A stretch of 64,000 bases of DNA from a bacterium. GTDB lineage: Bacteria; Sumerlaeota; Sumerlaeia; SLMS01; JAHLLQ01. Where the stretch lies: positions 434,001 to 498,000 of the forward strand of contig JAHLLQ010000002.1 in assembly GCA_020444065.1 (NCBI GenBank). The letters run 5' to 3'. The translations under genes and the position numbers were made by a program. A model generated the notes under the pieces. That model saw only the letters and a list, made by a program, of their open reading frames with translations. It did not search any database and had not been told where the DNA came from. Below, piece after piece: positions 1 to 9,060 of the stretch. Each line of letters begins with the position of its first letter. Position 1 is the first letter of the stretch.

Positions 1-402
1 ACAGAAGAGGAGTGGAGCAACTTGAGATCACAATCTGTGACCTCAAGTTACGGCGGGCGGCGGTACCTCCCCAGGGTCTTCACTCAGGAGGGCGTGGCCA
101 TGCTCTCGAGTGTCCTTCGGAGCAAGCGTGCGGTCGAAGTGAATGTGGAGATCATGCGAGCATTTGTGCGCTATCGTCAGTTGATTGTCGCCCACGGCGA
201 ATTGACCAAGAAGCTGGAGGCTATCGAGCGCGAATTCGGCGGTCGTTTAGACAGTCACGACGAGAAATTCCGCATGCTCGCGGCGGCCGTGAGGATGCTA
301 CGTGACGAACTGCGCGGTGGTTCCGCCAGTTCGCAGTCACCTGCGCCCGGGAAGAGCCGACGGAGAATCGGCTTCCATCACGACGAGGGAGAATCGGACT
401 AA
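1..402 (+). CDS. ORF6N domain protein, 5'-truncated by window edge
   Basis: The reading frame is open from the first base, so the N-terminus lies outside the window. The visible part begins with EEWSNLRSQSV and contains GGRRYLPRVFTQEGVAMLSS followed by RAVEVNVEIMRAFVRYR, which is the C-terminal half of the ORF6N domain found in phage antirepressor-like and chromosomal DNA-binding proteins. A helical segment (about residues 60-105 of the fragment, ELTKKLEAIEREF) looks like a coiled coil, and the tail is basic and Ser/Pro rich. ORF6N proteins are common as stand-alone chromosomal genes, so this alone does not show a prophage. The following genes are unrelated housekeeping or surface functions. 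Function beyond probable DNA binding cannot be stated. Confidence 0.8.
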   Translation, partial: TEEEWSNLRSQSVTSSYGGRRYLPRVFTQEGVAMLSSVLRSKRAVEVNVEIMRAFVRYRQLIVAHGELTKKLEAIEREFGGRLDSHDEKFRMLAAAVRMLRDELRGGSASSQSPAPGKSRRRIGFHHDEGESD

Positions 403-552
403 CCCCACCGCCAAACAGTCGTCTCCCTGCCATTTGGTTTGCGCCGCGGTGCGGGGCTTCGCACAATGACACTTCGCAGAAGCTGTGGGTGGATGCCCCG
501 GGCGGTGCGGACGGCGGGCGGCCGTCGATTCCTCGTGGTTCGGAACGTAATC

Positions 553-1491
553 ATGATCGATCTGAAAGACATTCTGGAAGTCAGACCCCACGTGCAGGAG
601 GCCCTGGATGCAGGCGACCCCGTCGTGGCGTTAGAGTCCACCATCATTACGCACGGGTTGCCGCGGCCGGCAAACCTGGAAACGGCCCGCGGATGCGAGG
701 AGATCGTCCGCGAAGCTGGTGCGACGCCGGCAACGATCGGCATCATCCGCGGCAAGCTGATCGTGGGCCTCGAGGACGCTGAGATCGGGCGCCTCGCCAA
801 CGCGGATGAAGTCGTCAAAACGAACTTGAGCAATCTGGGTACGGCGCTGTCTCGCGGTGGCTACGGCGCCACCAGCGTCAGCACCACCATCCACGCCGCG
901 GCCCTGGCTGGGCTGTCTGTGGCGGCCACCGGCGGGATCGGCGGAGTGCATCGCGGCTTCGAGCAAACGATGGACATTTCCTCCGACCTGACGGCTCTGA
1001 CGCGCACTGACATCGTTCTGGTTTCCGCCGGCGCGAAGAGCATTCTGGATGTGGCTGCCACCCGCGAACAGCTTGAAACGCGCGGCGTTCCGGTCGTTGG
1101 ATACAAAACGGACTGGTTCCCGCTATTCTACTCGCCCGGACAGGACATCCCCGTCGACGGGCGCTTCGACGAGTTCGGCGACATTGTCCAGGCCTACCTG
1201 ACACATCGGATGCTCGGGATTGGCTCGTCAATGATGGTCGTCGCGAATCCGCCGGAGGAAGACGCCATCCCGGCAGACTTGATGAACAAGATCGTCGCTC
1301 GCGCCGTCGATGATGCGAAAAAAGAAGAGATCCACGGCCGCGGCGTCACGCCATTCGTTCTCCAGCGCGTCAAGGAACTGACCGAAGGAGACAGCCTGCG
1401 GGCTAACCTGGCGCTGATCCGGAACAACTGCCGAATCGCCGCGGGAATCGCGGTCGAACTCTCGAATCAACGGAAGGCCGCCGAGGCGTGA
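553..1491 (+). CDS. psuG: Pseudouridine-5'-phosphate glycosidase
   Basis: Cleaves pseudouridine 5'-phosphate reversibly to uracil and ribose 5-phosphate, a cytoplasmic step in degradation of RNA-derived pseudouridine. The 312-residue product has the usual family length and opens with the family signature VALESTIITHGLPRPANLET (residues about 25-44). Further conserved stretches are TGGIGGVHRG and the K-T-D-W-F-P-L-F region near residue 190. The frame stays open upstream to 439, but family alignment points to the ATG at 553 (MIDLKDILEV). No psuK kinase gene lies next to it; the 3' neighbour is a glycosyltransferase whose GTG start overlaps the stop codon, so the two are probably co-transcribed without an obvious metabolic link. 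Confidence 0.93.
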   Translation: MIDLKDILEVRPHVQEALDAGDPVVALESTIITHGLPRPANLETARGCEEIVREAGATPATIGIIRGKLIVGLEDAEIGRLANADEVVKTNLSNLGTALSRGGYGATSVSTTIHAAALAGLSVAATGGIGGVHRGFEQTMDISSDLTALTRTDIVLVSAGAKSILDVAATREQLETRGVPVVGYKTDWFPLFYSPGQDIPVDGRFDEFGDIVQAYLTHRMLGIGSSMMVVANPPEEDAIPADLMNKIVARAVDDAKKEEIHGRGVTPFVLQRVKELTEGDSLRANLALIRNNCRIAAGIAVELSNQRKAAEA

Positions 1492-2699
1492 AACGCAGGA
1501 CCTTCGGTCGCGGCACACGCACTCTGATTCTGAATCACAACCTGCGCGAACGGGGGACGTACTTCCGTGCGTGGAAGATTGCGCGGTGTTTGGCCGACCG
1601 GGGCCATCGCGTTTCATTCATCACGACCGGGGACGGCTGGTACCGTCCTCGTGTTGGGCGTCGCCAGGGCATTCGCACTTTCGAAACGCCGAGTTGGAGT
1701 TTCGTCCACGGCCCGGACGGCGGGTGGTCGCCATTGGGATTGATCTGGCGACTGCTTTGGGTTCTGACGCATCGCGTCGACCTGGTGTATTGCTTCTCGC
1801 ACAAGCCCATCGATCAGTTCCCTGCTCGGCTGGCACGTCTGCTGTGGGGGGCGTACTGGATTGCCGACTGGTGCGACTTGTGGGGTGGGCCGGGACTGTT
1901 TGCTCTGAATCGCGACCTGCGCGGTCCGGCGGAGACGCGTCGCGATCGGATCTCCGATCGTGTGGAAATTCTCGACGCGGCGCTTGAACGAGCCGCCGTG
2001 CGCGGTTGCGATTTGCTGACGGTGATCAGTACCGATCTTGCCCGGCGCGCACAGAAGCTCGGCGTTCCACGCGCGCACATTCACCTGATGGTCAGTGGAG
2101 CGGACTTGGAGAACATCAAGCCTCTGCCGCGCGATGAATGCCGAAAGCAACTCGAACTCGATTCCGATGCGACGATCATTGGCTACATCGCAAACTGGTT
2201 CCCGGACGAAGGCCTCCTGCTCGATGCGCTCGAACACATCTTCGCCGCGCACCCGGAGGTCGAGTTACTCGTCGCAGGCCCTCCGTTTCGTGCACCGCAG
2301 GATGAGCTACGCCGCCGCGGCATTGATCGCAACACCCGGCATCTTGGGCGTTTGCCCTTTGCGCGCATTCCCGTCTTCCTGGGAGCGTCGGACGTCTTGC
2401 TGTTGCCGCTAAGGAACTCGGCGTTCAATCGCAGCCGTTGGCCGAACAAGATTGGCGATCATCTCGCAGCCGGCCGCCCGCAAGTTGCCAGTCGCGTCGG
2501 CGATGTCGGACCGTTGATGGACAAGTTTGAAATCGGGATTGGAACGGGAACATCCGCCGCGGCGTTCGCTGACGGCGTCATTGAACTCATCGAGAATCCG
2601 CCGCGCCGGGAAGCTCTCGGCAAGAACGCGCGCCGCGTGGCAGAACGTCATTTCGCCTGGTCGCGCATCGTGGATCGACTTGTGCAGGCGATGCGCTGA
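1488..2699 (+). CDS. Glycosyltransferase, GT4 (GT-B fold) type
   Basis: The 403-residue protein resembles GT4 retaining glycosyltransferases: an N-terminal Rossmann half with NHNLRERGTYFRAWKIARCL, where sequences of this kind scan for an acceptor site, and a C-terminal nucleotide-sugar half with GYIANWFPDEGLLLDALE, a central VSGADLENIKPL linker and the late NKIGDHLAAGRPQVAS segment that contacts donor sugar in relatives. There is no signal peptide or membrane span, so it should act at the cytoplasmic face on a lipid-linked or polysaccharide acceptor. The GTG start overlaps the psuG stop. It converges with the GT-C membrane protein ending at 2700, with no gap. Donor and acceptor are unknown. 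Confidence 0.82.
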   Translation: MKRRTFGRGTRTLILNHNLRERGTYFRAWKIARCLADRGHRVSFITTGDGWYRPRVGRRQGIRTFETPSWSFVHGPDGGWSPLGLIWRLLWVLTHRVDLVYCFSHKPIDQFPARLARLLWGAYWIADWCDLWGGPGLFALNRDLRGPAETRRDRISDRVEILDAALERAAVRGCDLLTVISTDLARRAQKLGVPRAHIHLMVSGADLENIKPLPRDECRKQLELDSDATIIGYIANWFPDEGLLLDALEHIFAAHPEVELLVAGPPFRAPQDELRRRGIDRNTRHLGRLPFARIPVFLGASDVLLLPLRNSAFNRSRWPNKIGDHLAAGRPQVASRVGDVGPLMDKFEIGIGTGTSAAAFADGVIELIENPPRREALGKNARRVAERHFAWSRIVDRLVQAMR

Positions 2700-4763
2700 C
2701 TACTGAACTGCTTTCAGATCGATCACAAAGACATTGTCGCGCGGCGAGAATACCACGCCCTGCATCAGGCGATGGATCAGGTCTTCGTAGCGCGTCCATT
2801 CGGCGTCTGTGAACCGCGGGCGGAAGTACGCCTGCTCGTACATCCGCAGCTCGGCGAAGTTGAACAGCACATACCGCACGCCTTCCTCGCGCCACTGCGC
2901 CAGCATCGCGTCGTTATTCGGCGTCGTGCGAATGTCGACCAGCACGCGCGGCTTGTCGAACCAATCGGAAAGGATCGCTGGGTATTCCGCGTACAACCCG
3001 CGATGTTCCCCGATGTAGTACACCTTTTCACCGGGCTCGGCTTCGACATTCAGCCATGCGACCGCATCGTAGAAATTCAGCACTGCGGAGAGGAAGCTTT
3101 CCTCATCGACAAGTCCAATGCCAGCCACTGCGGGCCGCGTCGGTGCGACCGCCAAAATGTATGTGCCCTGCCATGCGGCCGCAGAAATTCCGAGAGCCAG
3201 CAGCAGGCTCTGCATCAAAGGCCTGAAGCGATCTCCCAGAATCATCAGCGCTACGGAGCCAGCGACAGCAATCAGCGCCAGCGGCACGAGCAGAAACCGC
3301 ACACTCTGATATGTCGCGAACCAGAACAGCCATCCGCCGATGAGTTGAGTTCCAATCAACCACACGGCGATGGAAGTGCGCCGTCGCCAGATTCCGATTC
3401 CCAGTGCCACGAGTGCCGCGGGCAGCAGCGCGAGCCCCATTGGCCCAGGATTCTGATCCTCGAAGCCCGGGCGCTCTGGCGTTGCCTTCCAGGCCGTCGT
3501 GATGTCCCACGGCGACCGGACCAGATCCATTGGCCCCTTTCCAAATCCCTTCTCCGCCGCCTTTGCTTTGTAGAACGCATCCGTGTCGGCATCCCATTCA
3601 GGGCCGCCGAAAACACCATAACCGGCCGGGTAGACGGGGTTATGGTGGATGACGGCGCTCTTGACGAACCAGGGCGACGGGACCAATGCGATGGGCAGAA
3701 CAAACAGCGCCAGCCGCCAGGGCTTACGGGGCCGTGTGACAAGGATCCCCAGTACAACCAGCCCCAGAAACGTTGCCGGAACGATGGCCGTCAGTTTCGT
3801 TCCAATCGCGGCACCGGCAAACAGCCCGGAAACGACGAGGCGATGATCCTGTCGACGCAGGCTGCCCGGGCACAGCGCCCACGTTGCGGCCAGCAGGAAC
3901 GCCGCCGTGCTCAGGTCCACGAACGGCCAGCCGGCGATCACCGTCATCACAGGTGCAAGGCCCGCCAGAACCCCCGCGGGCACGGGCGAGTATTTCCGCC
4001 CCAGCGCGCGGGAGAGCCTGTCCGCCAACGCTCCGCCGAAGATCATGATTAGCGGCAGATACGTCCAGTGCATCAACTGGGCGGCGCGCTCGCCGCCGAA
4101 CGACATCGCGGCCATGAACAGCATATTCGTCTGAAACGGGAGATTTGTGAATGCGTGATAGGGGAGCGCCACAATCGCGCCGGCCTTCAGGTACTCCTGC
4201 GGGCCGAACAGGTGATAGCGCAGTCCATCGCTTTCCACCACGGGGGCTAGCGCGGCCAGAAAGGAGATGAGCAATGGAATCGCCGCCAGCACCAGCCAGG
4301 CAATGGTCCAGGCGCTCGGACGGGCGCAGTTGCAGGGCCGGCGAGTCTTCCATTCCAGCCCGACGCCGACAAACCCTACCGCCAGGATCAGCAGTCCCCA
4401 TGGTAGCAGATGCACGATTCCAGCGCAGAAAGTCAGGGCGGCAACGACGATGTGTCCGATACTTAGTGCAACCGCCAGGCGGATAATGGGTGGGGCCGGG
4501 CGCGGGACCCTCAGGAGGCTCAACACAAGCGCTCCCCAGCCGAAAGCCGCCAGATTCAGCGCCAGAAAGGCGCCGACCGCACGCAACTGCTCGACCGGCC
4601 AGGTCGGATCGATTCCGGGGGGAACGATCGGCCCTAGGTCATCGGTGGTCCACACCCATCCCAGCACTAACCAGACGACCAATCCCCCCAACGCCCAGAG
4701 GGCGAGGATGATTGCGGCAGCCGATGCGCCCGACGAGGAGTTTGTACGTGTGTTTATGGACAA
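2700..4763 (-). CDS. Polytopic membrane glycosyltransferase-like protein (GT-C/ArnT type)
   Basis: About 687 residues with roughly ten to twelve hydrophobic helices across the first two thirds and a soluble C-terminal part, the layout of GT39/PMT-type polyprenyl-phosphate-sugar transferases. A loop containing VVESDGLRYHLFGPQEYLKAG holds an acidic residue after the first helices, as in that superfamily. The start is not certain: the frame is open to 4805, but a TTG at 4763 (LSINTRTNSS) has a GGGAGAG ribosome-binding site about five bases upstream and is preferred here. It is likely to transfer sugar outside the cytoplasmic membrane; the substrate is unknown. Three other large proteins of this general type lie at 21236, 42804 and 47651. 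Confidence 0.7.
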   Translation of the reverse strand: MSINTRTNSSSGASAAAIILALWALGGLVVWLVLGWVWTTDDLGPIVPPGIDPTWPVEQLRAVGAFLALNLAAFGWGALVLSLLRVPRPAPPIIRLAVALSIGHIVVAALTFCAGIVHLLPWGLLILAVGFVGVGLEWKTRRPCNCARPSAWTIAWLVLAAIPLLISFLAALAPVVESDGLRYHLFGPQEYLKAGAIVALPYHAFTNLPFQTNMLFMAAMSFGGERAAQLMHWTYLPLIMIFGGALADRLSRALGRKYSPVPAGVLAGLAPVMTVIAGWPFVDLSTAAFLLAATWALCPGSLRRQDHRLVVSGLFAGAAIGTKLTAIVPATFLGLVVLGILVTRPRKPWRLALFVLPIALVPSPWFVKSAVIHHNPVYPAGYGVFGGPEWDADTDAFYKAKAAEKGFGKGPMDLVRSPWDITTAWKATPERPGFEDQNPGPMGLALLPAALVALGIGIWRRRTSIAVWLIGTQLIGGWLFWFATYQSVRFLLVPLALIAVAGSVALMILGDRFRPLMQSLLLALGISAAAWQGTYILAVAPTRPAVAGIGLVDEESFLSAVLNFYDAVAWLNVEAEPGEKVYYIGEHRGLYAEYPAILSDWFDKPRVLVDIRTTPNNDAMLAQWREEGVRYVLFNFAELRMYEQAYFRPRFTDAEWTRYEDLIHRLMQGVVFSPRDNVFVIDLKAVQ

Positions 4764-4956
4764 GCAGGCTCTCCCGGCCCGATAATCGCAACGCCAGTGC
4801 GCCAATCAAGCGCCTGAATGTGCAACGGAGACAATGACTAATGACCATCTTATGGCCCGTTCGGACCGATTCGAGTTGCCTCCATTGCCGCCCCGGGTTG
4901 ACAACTGCCCGGTATACTAGCGCAATACCGCGCTTTCGAGGATAGGACCCAGCCCG

Positions 4957-6399
4957 GTGGACTCATTACTGATTCCCGTCGTCTTGCTCTGCTTTGCCGC
5001 CGGCATCACGTACATCGTGAAGCTGAAGCGACGGCTGTGGTTCGCCAATTACCAGATACAGAACCGGGATCGCGAACGCCATACGGTGTTCAGTTTCCTC
5101 AACGAGATCGGCGAGCGCATCACCAAGCGCGTTGATCTGGAGGAGACGTTCGAGCTCGTCGTGGACTTCTGCATGAACGCCACCAAGGCCGATGCCGGGG
5201 CGATTTTCGTCAAAGATGACGACGATGACAAGATCATCCAGGCGCGCGTGGTCCAGGGCCTTTTCCCGCCGCTGCACGAAACGACCACCGATAAGCTGAT
5301 CTCCAAGCGCAAGTACCTGGCCGACTACGTCAAGAAAGAGAAGCTCCGGGTCGGCGAAGGTGTGATCGGTCTGGTTGCCCAGACGGGCGAGGCCATCCTG
5401 ATTCCGGACGCGTCGACCGACAAGCGCGTGCCGAAGTCCGCCGGCGAGATCGTGCGACTGGAGGGCCTGATCCTGGCGCCGCTCGTGGTCCGCGGCGTCG
5501 TCCTGGGCGTTCTGGTCCTGATCAACAAGCGCGAAGACGGGCAGACTTTCAACGAAGTCGACCGCGATCTGGTCACAGCGCTGGCCGACCAGGCCGCCGT
5601 GACCCTCGATATCGTCCGCCTGTACGAGGAACTGGCCGAGAAGCAGCGCCTTGAGCAGGAATTGAAGATCGCACACGATTTCCAGGCCCTTCTGCTGCCG
5701 CGCGAGATGCCGAAACTGCCGGAGGCCGTTATCCATGGCTTCAGCCAGCCGGCTCTGGAGGTCGGCGGCGACTACTTCGACTTCGTCGAGGTCGACGAGG
5801 AGCATCTGGGCGTCGTGATCGGCGACGTCAGCGGCAAAGGCATTCCCGGGGCGCTGGTCATGGCTACGTTGCGCAGCACCCTGCGCGCCGAGGCCCCTGG
5901 CGATCTGTCCCCGCGGGCAGTGCTATCGCGCGTGAATGAGCATATTATGCGCGACACCAAAGAGAACGTGTTCATCACGGTCACTTACGGCATATTGAAC
6001 AGGACAACCGGAAGTTTCCGCTTTGCCCGCGCCGGACATGAGCCCACAATCACCGTTTCGCCGGAGGATTCGACGGTGAAGCTCTACTCTCCGAACGGGA
6101 TTGTTCTCGGCCTCGTCACTGGCGATGCCTTCGAGATCACCGAAGAAGAGGAAATCAGCGCCAAGGATGCCGGAATTGTCGTCCTTTACACGGACGGGGT
6201 TCCTGAGGCAATGAATGAGCAGAGAGAAGAGTACGGCGAAAAGCGCTTCCAGAGCGTCTTGCAGCGCAGTGCGGGGACAAGCCCGCAGCAGTTGATTGGC
6301 AATGTGATGGAGGATATCGGCCGCTTCACCGGCGGGATTCCACAGCATGACGACATTACGCTTGTCGTGATGCAATGGCGCGGTAATGATGCGGCTTGA
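4957..6399 (+). CDS. Membrane-anchored GAF plus PP2C (SpoIIE/RsbU-type) phosphatase
   Basis: A 480-residue protein with one N-terminal membrane helix (LLIPVVLLCFAAGITYIV), a GAF domain at about residues 45-215, a short coiled linker (EKQRLEQELKIAHDFQ) and a PP2C-like SpoIIE domain at about 240-475. The metal-binding signatures are intact: EVGGDYFDF, GDVSGKGIPGAL and YTDGVPEAMN. Proteins of this family dephosphorylate a STAS-domain anti-anti-sigma factor in response to a signal; the GAF domain is the likely sensor. It is followed by a STAS gene and an RsbW-like kinase gene, which fits a complete partner switch. The membrane helix makes sensing close to the envelope plausible. Ligand unknown. 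Confidence 0.88.
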   Translation: MDSLLIPVVLLCFAAGITYIVKLKRRLWFANYQIQNRDRERHTVFSFLNEIGERITKRVDLEETFELVVDFCMNATKADAGAIFVKDDDDDKIIQARVVQGLFPPLHETTTDKLISKRKYLADYVKKEKLRVGEGVIGLVAQTGEAILIPDASTDKRVPKSAGEIVRLEGLILAPLVVRGVVLGVLVLINKREDGQTFNEVDRDLVTALADQAAVTLDIVRLYEELAEKQRLEQELKIAHDFQALLLPREMPKLPEAVIHGFSQPALEVGGDYFDFVEVDEEHLGVVIGDVSGKGIPGALVMATLRSTLRAEAPGDLSPRAVLSRVNEHIMRDTKENVFITVTYGILNRTTGSFRFARAGHEPTITVSPEDSTVKLYSPNGIVLGLVTGDAFEITEEEEISAKDAGIVVLYTDGVPEAMNEQREEYGEKRFQSVLQRSAGTSPQQLIGNVMEDIGRFTGGIPQHDDITLVVMQWRGNDAA

Positions 6400-6450
6400 T
6401 GACTGTCCGCTTAGCTGTCAGCCTTCAGACATCACCCCAAGGAGCTGATC

Positions 6451-6825
6451 GTGAAAAACTACGATCTTCAGATTCACCCCGACGACGGATCGACCAACTA
6501 TCGCAAGGTCGACGTTATCGGATGTCTCGATAGCCACACGGTCGTGGGGTTCGAGAAGTCTCTCCACAACCTGCTGGACGAGGGAGTGTCCCGGGTGATG
6601 ATCAACCTGTCCGACCTCAGCTACATCTCGTCGGCAGGCATCAGCGCGTTGATGGGATTGACGCACCGCCTGCGCAAGAATGGAGGGGATCTCGTTCTGC
6701 TCAAGCCGACCGAGAAGGTGCATCGGGTCTTCCGGACCCTGGGCTTCACAAACATCTTCAAGATCGTTGAAGAGGAAGCCGACGTCGAAGGCGCTTTCCC
6801 CAATCCGAACGCCGCGCCGCAGTAG
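6451..6825 (+). CDS. STAS-domain anti-anti-sigma factor (RsbV-like)
   Basis: A 124-residue single STAS domain. The phosphorylation loop reads LSYISSAGISALMG, with the serine at the usual phospho-acceptor position in a variant S-S-A-G context in place of D-S-S/T-G. The start is GTG at 6451, supported by an AAGGAG ribosome-binding site six bases upstream. It probably binds the RsbW-like protein encoded next when unphosphorylated, and is reactivated by the phosphatase encoded upstream. Acts in the cytoplasm. The final 20 residues are acidic and then Pro/Asn rich. Confidence 0.88.
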   Translation: MKNYDLQIHPDDGSTNYRKVDVIGCLDSHTVVGFEKSLHNLLDEGVSRVMINLSDLSYISSAGISALMGLTHRLRKNGGDLVLLKPTEKVHRVFRTLGFTNIFKIVEEEADVEGAFPNPNAAPQ

Positions 6826-6927
6826 CACGAACGCGTTCGTCGCGCCGGCCGCCGAAATCCTCCCCCGACTTGGCGACCGAACATCAAGATTCGTTGCGAG
6901 GCCCGAACACAGACCGGGAGTGCCGAG

Positions 6928-7488
6928 ATGGAATTGAAGTCCAACCAGGGTGGAGCGCCGGACACCGTCGACCTGGAAATTCGTTGCCCAATTGAAACTC
7001 GAGTTCTTTCCCTGCTCCGGTGCATCGTCACATCGATGTCGGAGCAGGCTGGATTTTCAGACGAAGAAATCGGCGAAATCGAAATGGCCGTCGACGAGGC
7101 CTGCACAAACGTCGTCCGCCATGCCTACAAGCACCTTGGCCTGTCGCCCGATTTCGAAGAAGCGCCTGAGAACTTTCACGCGCCGCGATTGCCAAACGGC
7201 GACAATGGCGAAAACGGCGACCAGAAGAACTGCTGCGTTCTGAAAATGAGAATCACCCTTGGCGACCAGATGATTCGCTTCCGCATCATCGACCACGGCC
7301 AAGGCATGGACCCCGGACCGCACGGCGTCCACGACGTCGAGGAGTATGTTGCGAAGGAGGGCAGGGGCGGACTCGGCAGCTTGATCATTCGAAACTTCAT
7401 GGACGAGGTGAAGTACGATTTCCCCGCAGGCAAGGGAACCGTCCTGACGATGACCAAGTACGTTCGCGCCGCCGAAGCGGAGGCTTGA
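6928..7488 (+). CDS. RsbW/SpoIIAB-like serine kinase (anti-sigma-type GHKL ATPase)
   Basis: 186 residues with the GHKL ATPase boxes: N box EIEMAVDEACTNVVRHAY, G1 DHGQGMDPG and G2 GRGGLGSLIIRNFMDEV. It should phosphorylate the STAS protein encoded immediately upstream and sequester a target when that protein is phosphorylated. Unlike classical RsbW it carries an extra loop of about 40 residues between the N box and G1, rich in Asn, Gly and Asp (around NGDNGENGDQKN). No sigma factor gene lies beside it, so the regulated target may be a sigma factor elsewhere or a non-transcriptional output. A histidine kinase gene follows 58 bases downstream. Confidence 0.87.
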   Translation: MELKSNQGGAPDTVDLEIRCPIETRVLSLLRCIVTSMSEQAGFSDEEIGEIEMAVDEACTNVVRHAYKHLGLSPDFEEAPENFHAPRLPNGDNGENGDQKNCCVLKMRITLGDQMIRFRIIDHGQGMDPGPHGVHDVEEYVAKEGRGGLGSLIIRNFMDEVKYDFPAGKGTVLTMTKYVRAAEAEA

Positions 7489-7546
7489 AGCAACAACGGG
7501 TTGGCCGTCGAACCCAAACCGCGCTTCGCCCAGTGAAGGTGACACG

Positions 7547-9022
7547 ATGGCTTCCGAACCGACCACTTCGCCCCAGCATACCGCACACCTTCTGAACCAG
7601 ATCCGGTGGGTCACGCGCATCAGCGTCGCCCTCAGTTCCGCCATTCACATCGAAGACGTCTACTCCGTCCTGCTGTCCGGGCTGATTTCGCCGCTCGGGC
7701 TCGGCTACTCCCACGCGCTCGTGTTCGAAGTCGACGATCTCGGCGAACACATCATCGGCAAGTTCGCCATTGGCTTTAAGAGCAACAAAGAAGCCGCCAC
7801 GCTGCGCCGTGAACTCGAGGAAGAAAGCCAATTCCTCGAACAGCGCCGCCGCCAGTTGGTCGAGGAGCCTGACCGCGACGTCTCCAACGAAGAAGAACTG
7901 CGGACGCTCGAAATGGGCAGCCATTGGGTCACCGTCTTCCAGCGCCTCGGCCCGGATAACCCCGAGACGCGCCTGATGGAGACGTTCCGGTATCCCCTGC
8001 GCGGGGCGAGTCAGGACGGCGAGAAGCCGACGCTTTTTGAATTGGCCGCGAACCGCCGCACTCCGCTCGCCATGCGGCGCGACAGCGATCGCGCCAGCGT
8101 TCCGGAGGAAATGGCCGAACTCCTGCCGGAGCAATTCGCCCTCGTTCCGCTGCACACGAACAAGGGCCTGCGCGCGCTCGTGCTGCTCGACCGCCGCCTC
8201 GGCGACCCTACCATCGGGCGCTCCGACATCGAAGCCCTCGAGTGGTTCACCACCCAGGCCGCCCTCGCGCTGCAGAACGCCGAGCTCATCACGGACCTTG
8301 AAAACGCGTACCAGGAACTGAAGACCGTCGATCAGTTGAAGTCCAACTTCCTCTCCATCGTGTCGCACGAACTACGCACGCCGCTGACGGCGATCACGGG
8401 ATTTGTCGAACTCGTGCTGGCGCAACGCGTCGGCGACATCAACGAAAGCCAACGCAGCCTGCTGACGCGCGTCGCGAAGAACACCGGCCACCTGAACAAC
8501 ATGGTCAACGACCTGATCGAGATCGCCGAGATCGAAGCCGAAGGCATGACGGACGTGCGCCTGGTGCCGATCGATCCGCTCGCGACGTTCTTCAACACGA
8601 TCCCGAAACTCGAATACCGCCGTCGCGATCGCATGGTCGACATCCAGCCGATCTTCGAAGGTGCCGTCCCGCGCATCCTGTGCGATGAACGCGTGCTCGA
8701 ACGCATCTTCTTCCACCTGCTCGACAACGCCGTCAAATTCTCGCCGCCGGACGAAAGCGTCCGCGTCGAATTCAAGTCCACCGACGACGACCGCCTTGCC
8801 ATCACGATCCGCGACAAAGGCAAAGGCATCCCGCAAGACAAACTCCGCCGCATCTTCGATCAATTCTACCAGATCGAAGGCACCCTGACGCGCAGCCACG
8901 AAGGCCTCGGCCTCGGCCTCAGCGTCACGCGGATGCTGATCCAATCCACCCGCGGCGAGATCGACGTAAACAGCCAGGTCGGCCAAGGCTCCGCCTTCAC
9001 GGTGATTTATCCCGTGGCGTAG
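7547..9022 (+). CDS. GAF-domain sensor histidine kinase
   Basis: 491 residues, soluble. A GAF-like sensor occupies about residues 30-250 and includes a charged helical insertion with many Glu and Arg residues (ELEEESQFLEQRRRQLVEEP). A short coiled coil (NAYQELKTVDQLKSN) leads to the dimerisation/phospho-acceptor helix FLSIVSHELRTPL, with His274 as the phosphorylation site. The ATPase domain has the N box LLDNAVKFSPP, G1 RDKGKGIPQDK, an F box IFDQFYQ and G2 GLGLGLSVT. No response regulator is adjacent; the dual-receiver gene at 55049 is far away. Position directly after the partner-switch genes suggests joint expression, but a functional link is inference. Confidence 0.9.
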   Translation: MASEPTTSPQHTAHLLNQIRWVTRISVALSSAIHIEDVYSVLLSGLISPLGLGYSHALVFEVDDLGEHIIGKFAIGFKSNKEAATLRRELEEESQFLEQRRRQLVEEPDRDVSNEEELRTLEMGSHWVTVFQRLGPDNPETRLMETFRYPLRGASQDGEKPTLFELAANRRTPLAMRRDSDRASVPEEMAELLPEQFALVPLHTNKGLRALVLLDRRLGDPTIGRSDIEALEWFTTQAALALQNAELITDLENAYQELKTVDQLKSNFLSIVSHELRTPLTAITGFVELVLAQRVGDINESQRSLLTRVAKNTGHLNNMVNDLIEIAEIEAEGMTDVRLVPIDPLATFFNTIPKLEYRRRDRMVDIQPIFEGAVPRILCDERVLERIFFHLLDNAVKFSPPDESVRVEFKSTDDDRLAITIRDKGKGIPQDKLRRIFDQFYQIEGTLTRSHEGLGLGLSVTRMLIQSTRGEIDVNSQVGQGSAFTVIYPVA

Positions 9023-9060
9023 GGGGAGGAGAGCCGTCGCTTTTCACTGGGAGGAAGGCG

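Noticed and set aside
1-402. Prophage remnant
   Set aside because: An ORF6N protein alone is not enough; no integrase, portal, terminase or attachment site is visible in the flanking genes.
2772-4052. Long plus-strand open frame inside the membrane glycosyltransferase gene
   Set aside because: Composition is typical of a shadow frame and there is no domain; the minus-strand protein has clear membrane helices.
4898-4918. TTGACA and TATACT boxes upstream of the GAF-PP2C phosphatase gene
   Set aside because: The two boxes are only nine bases apart, far below the usual 16-18, so they are not a normal sigma-70 promoter pair.
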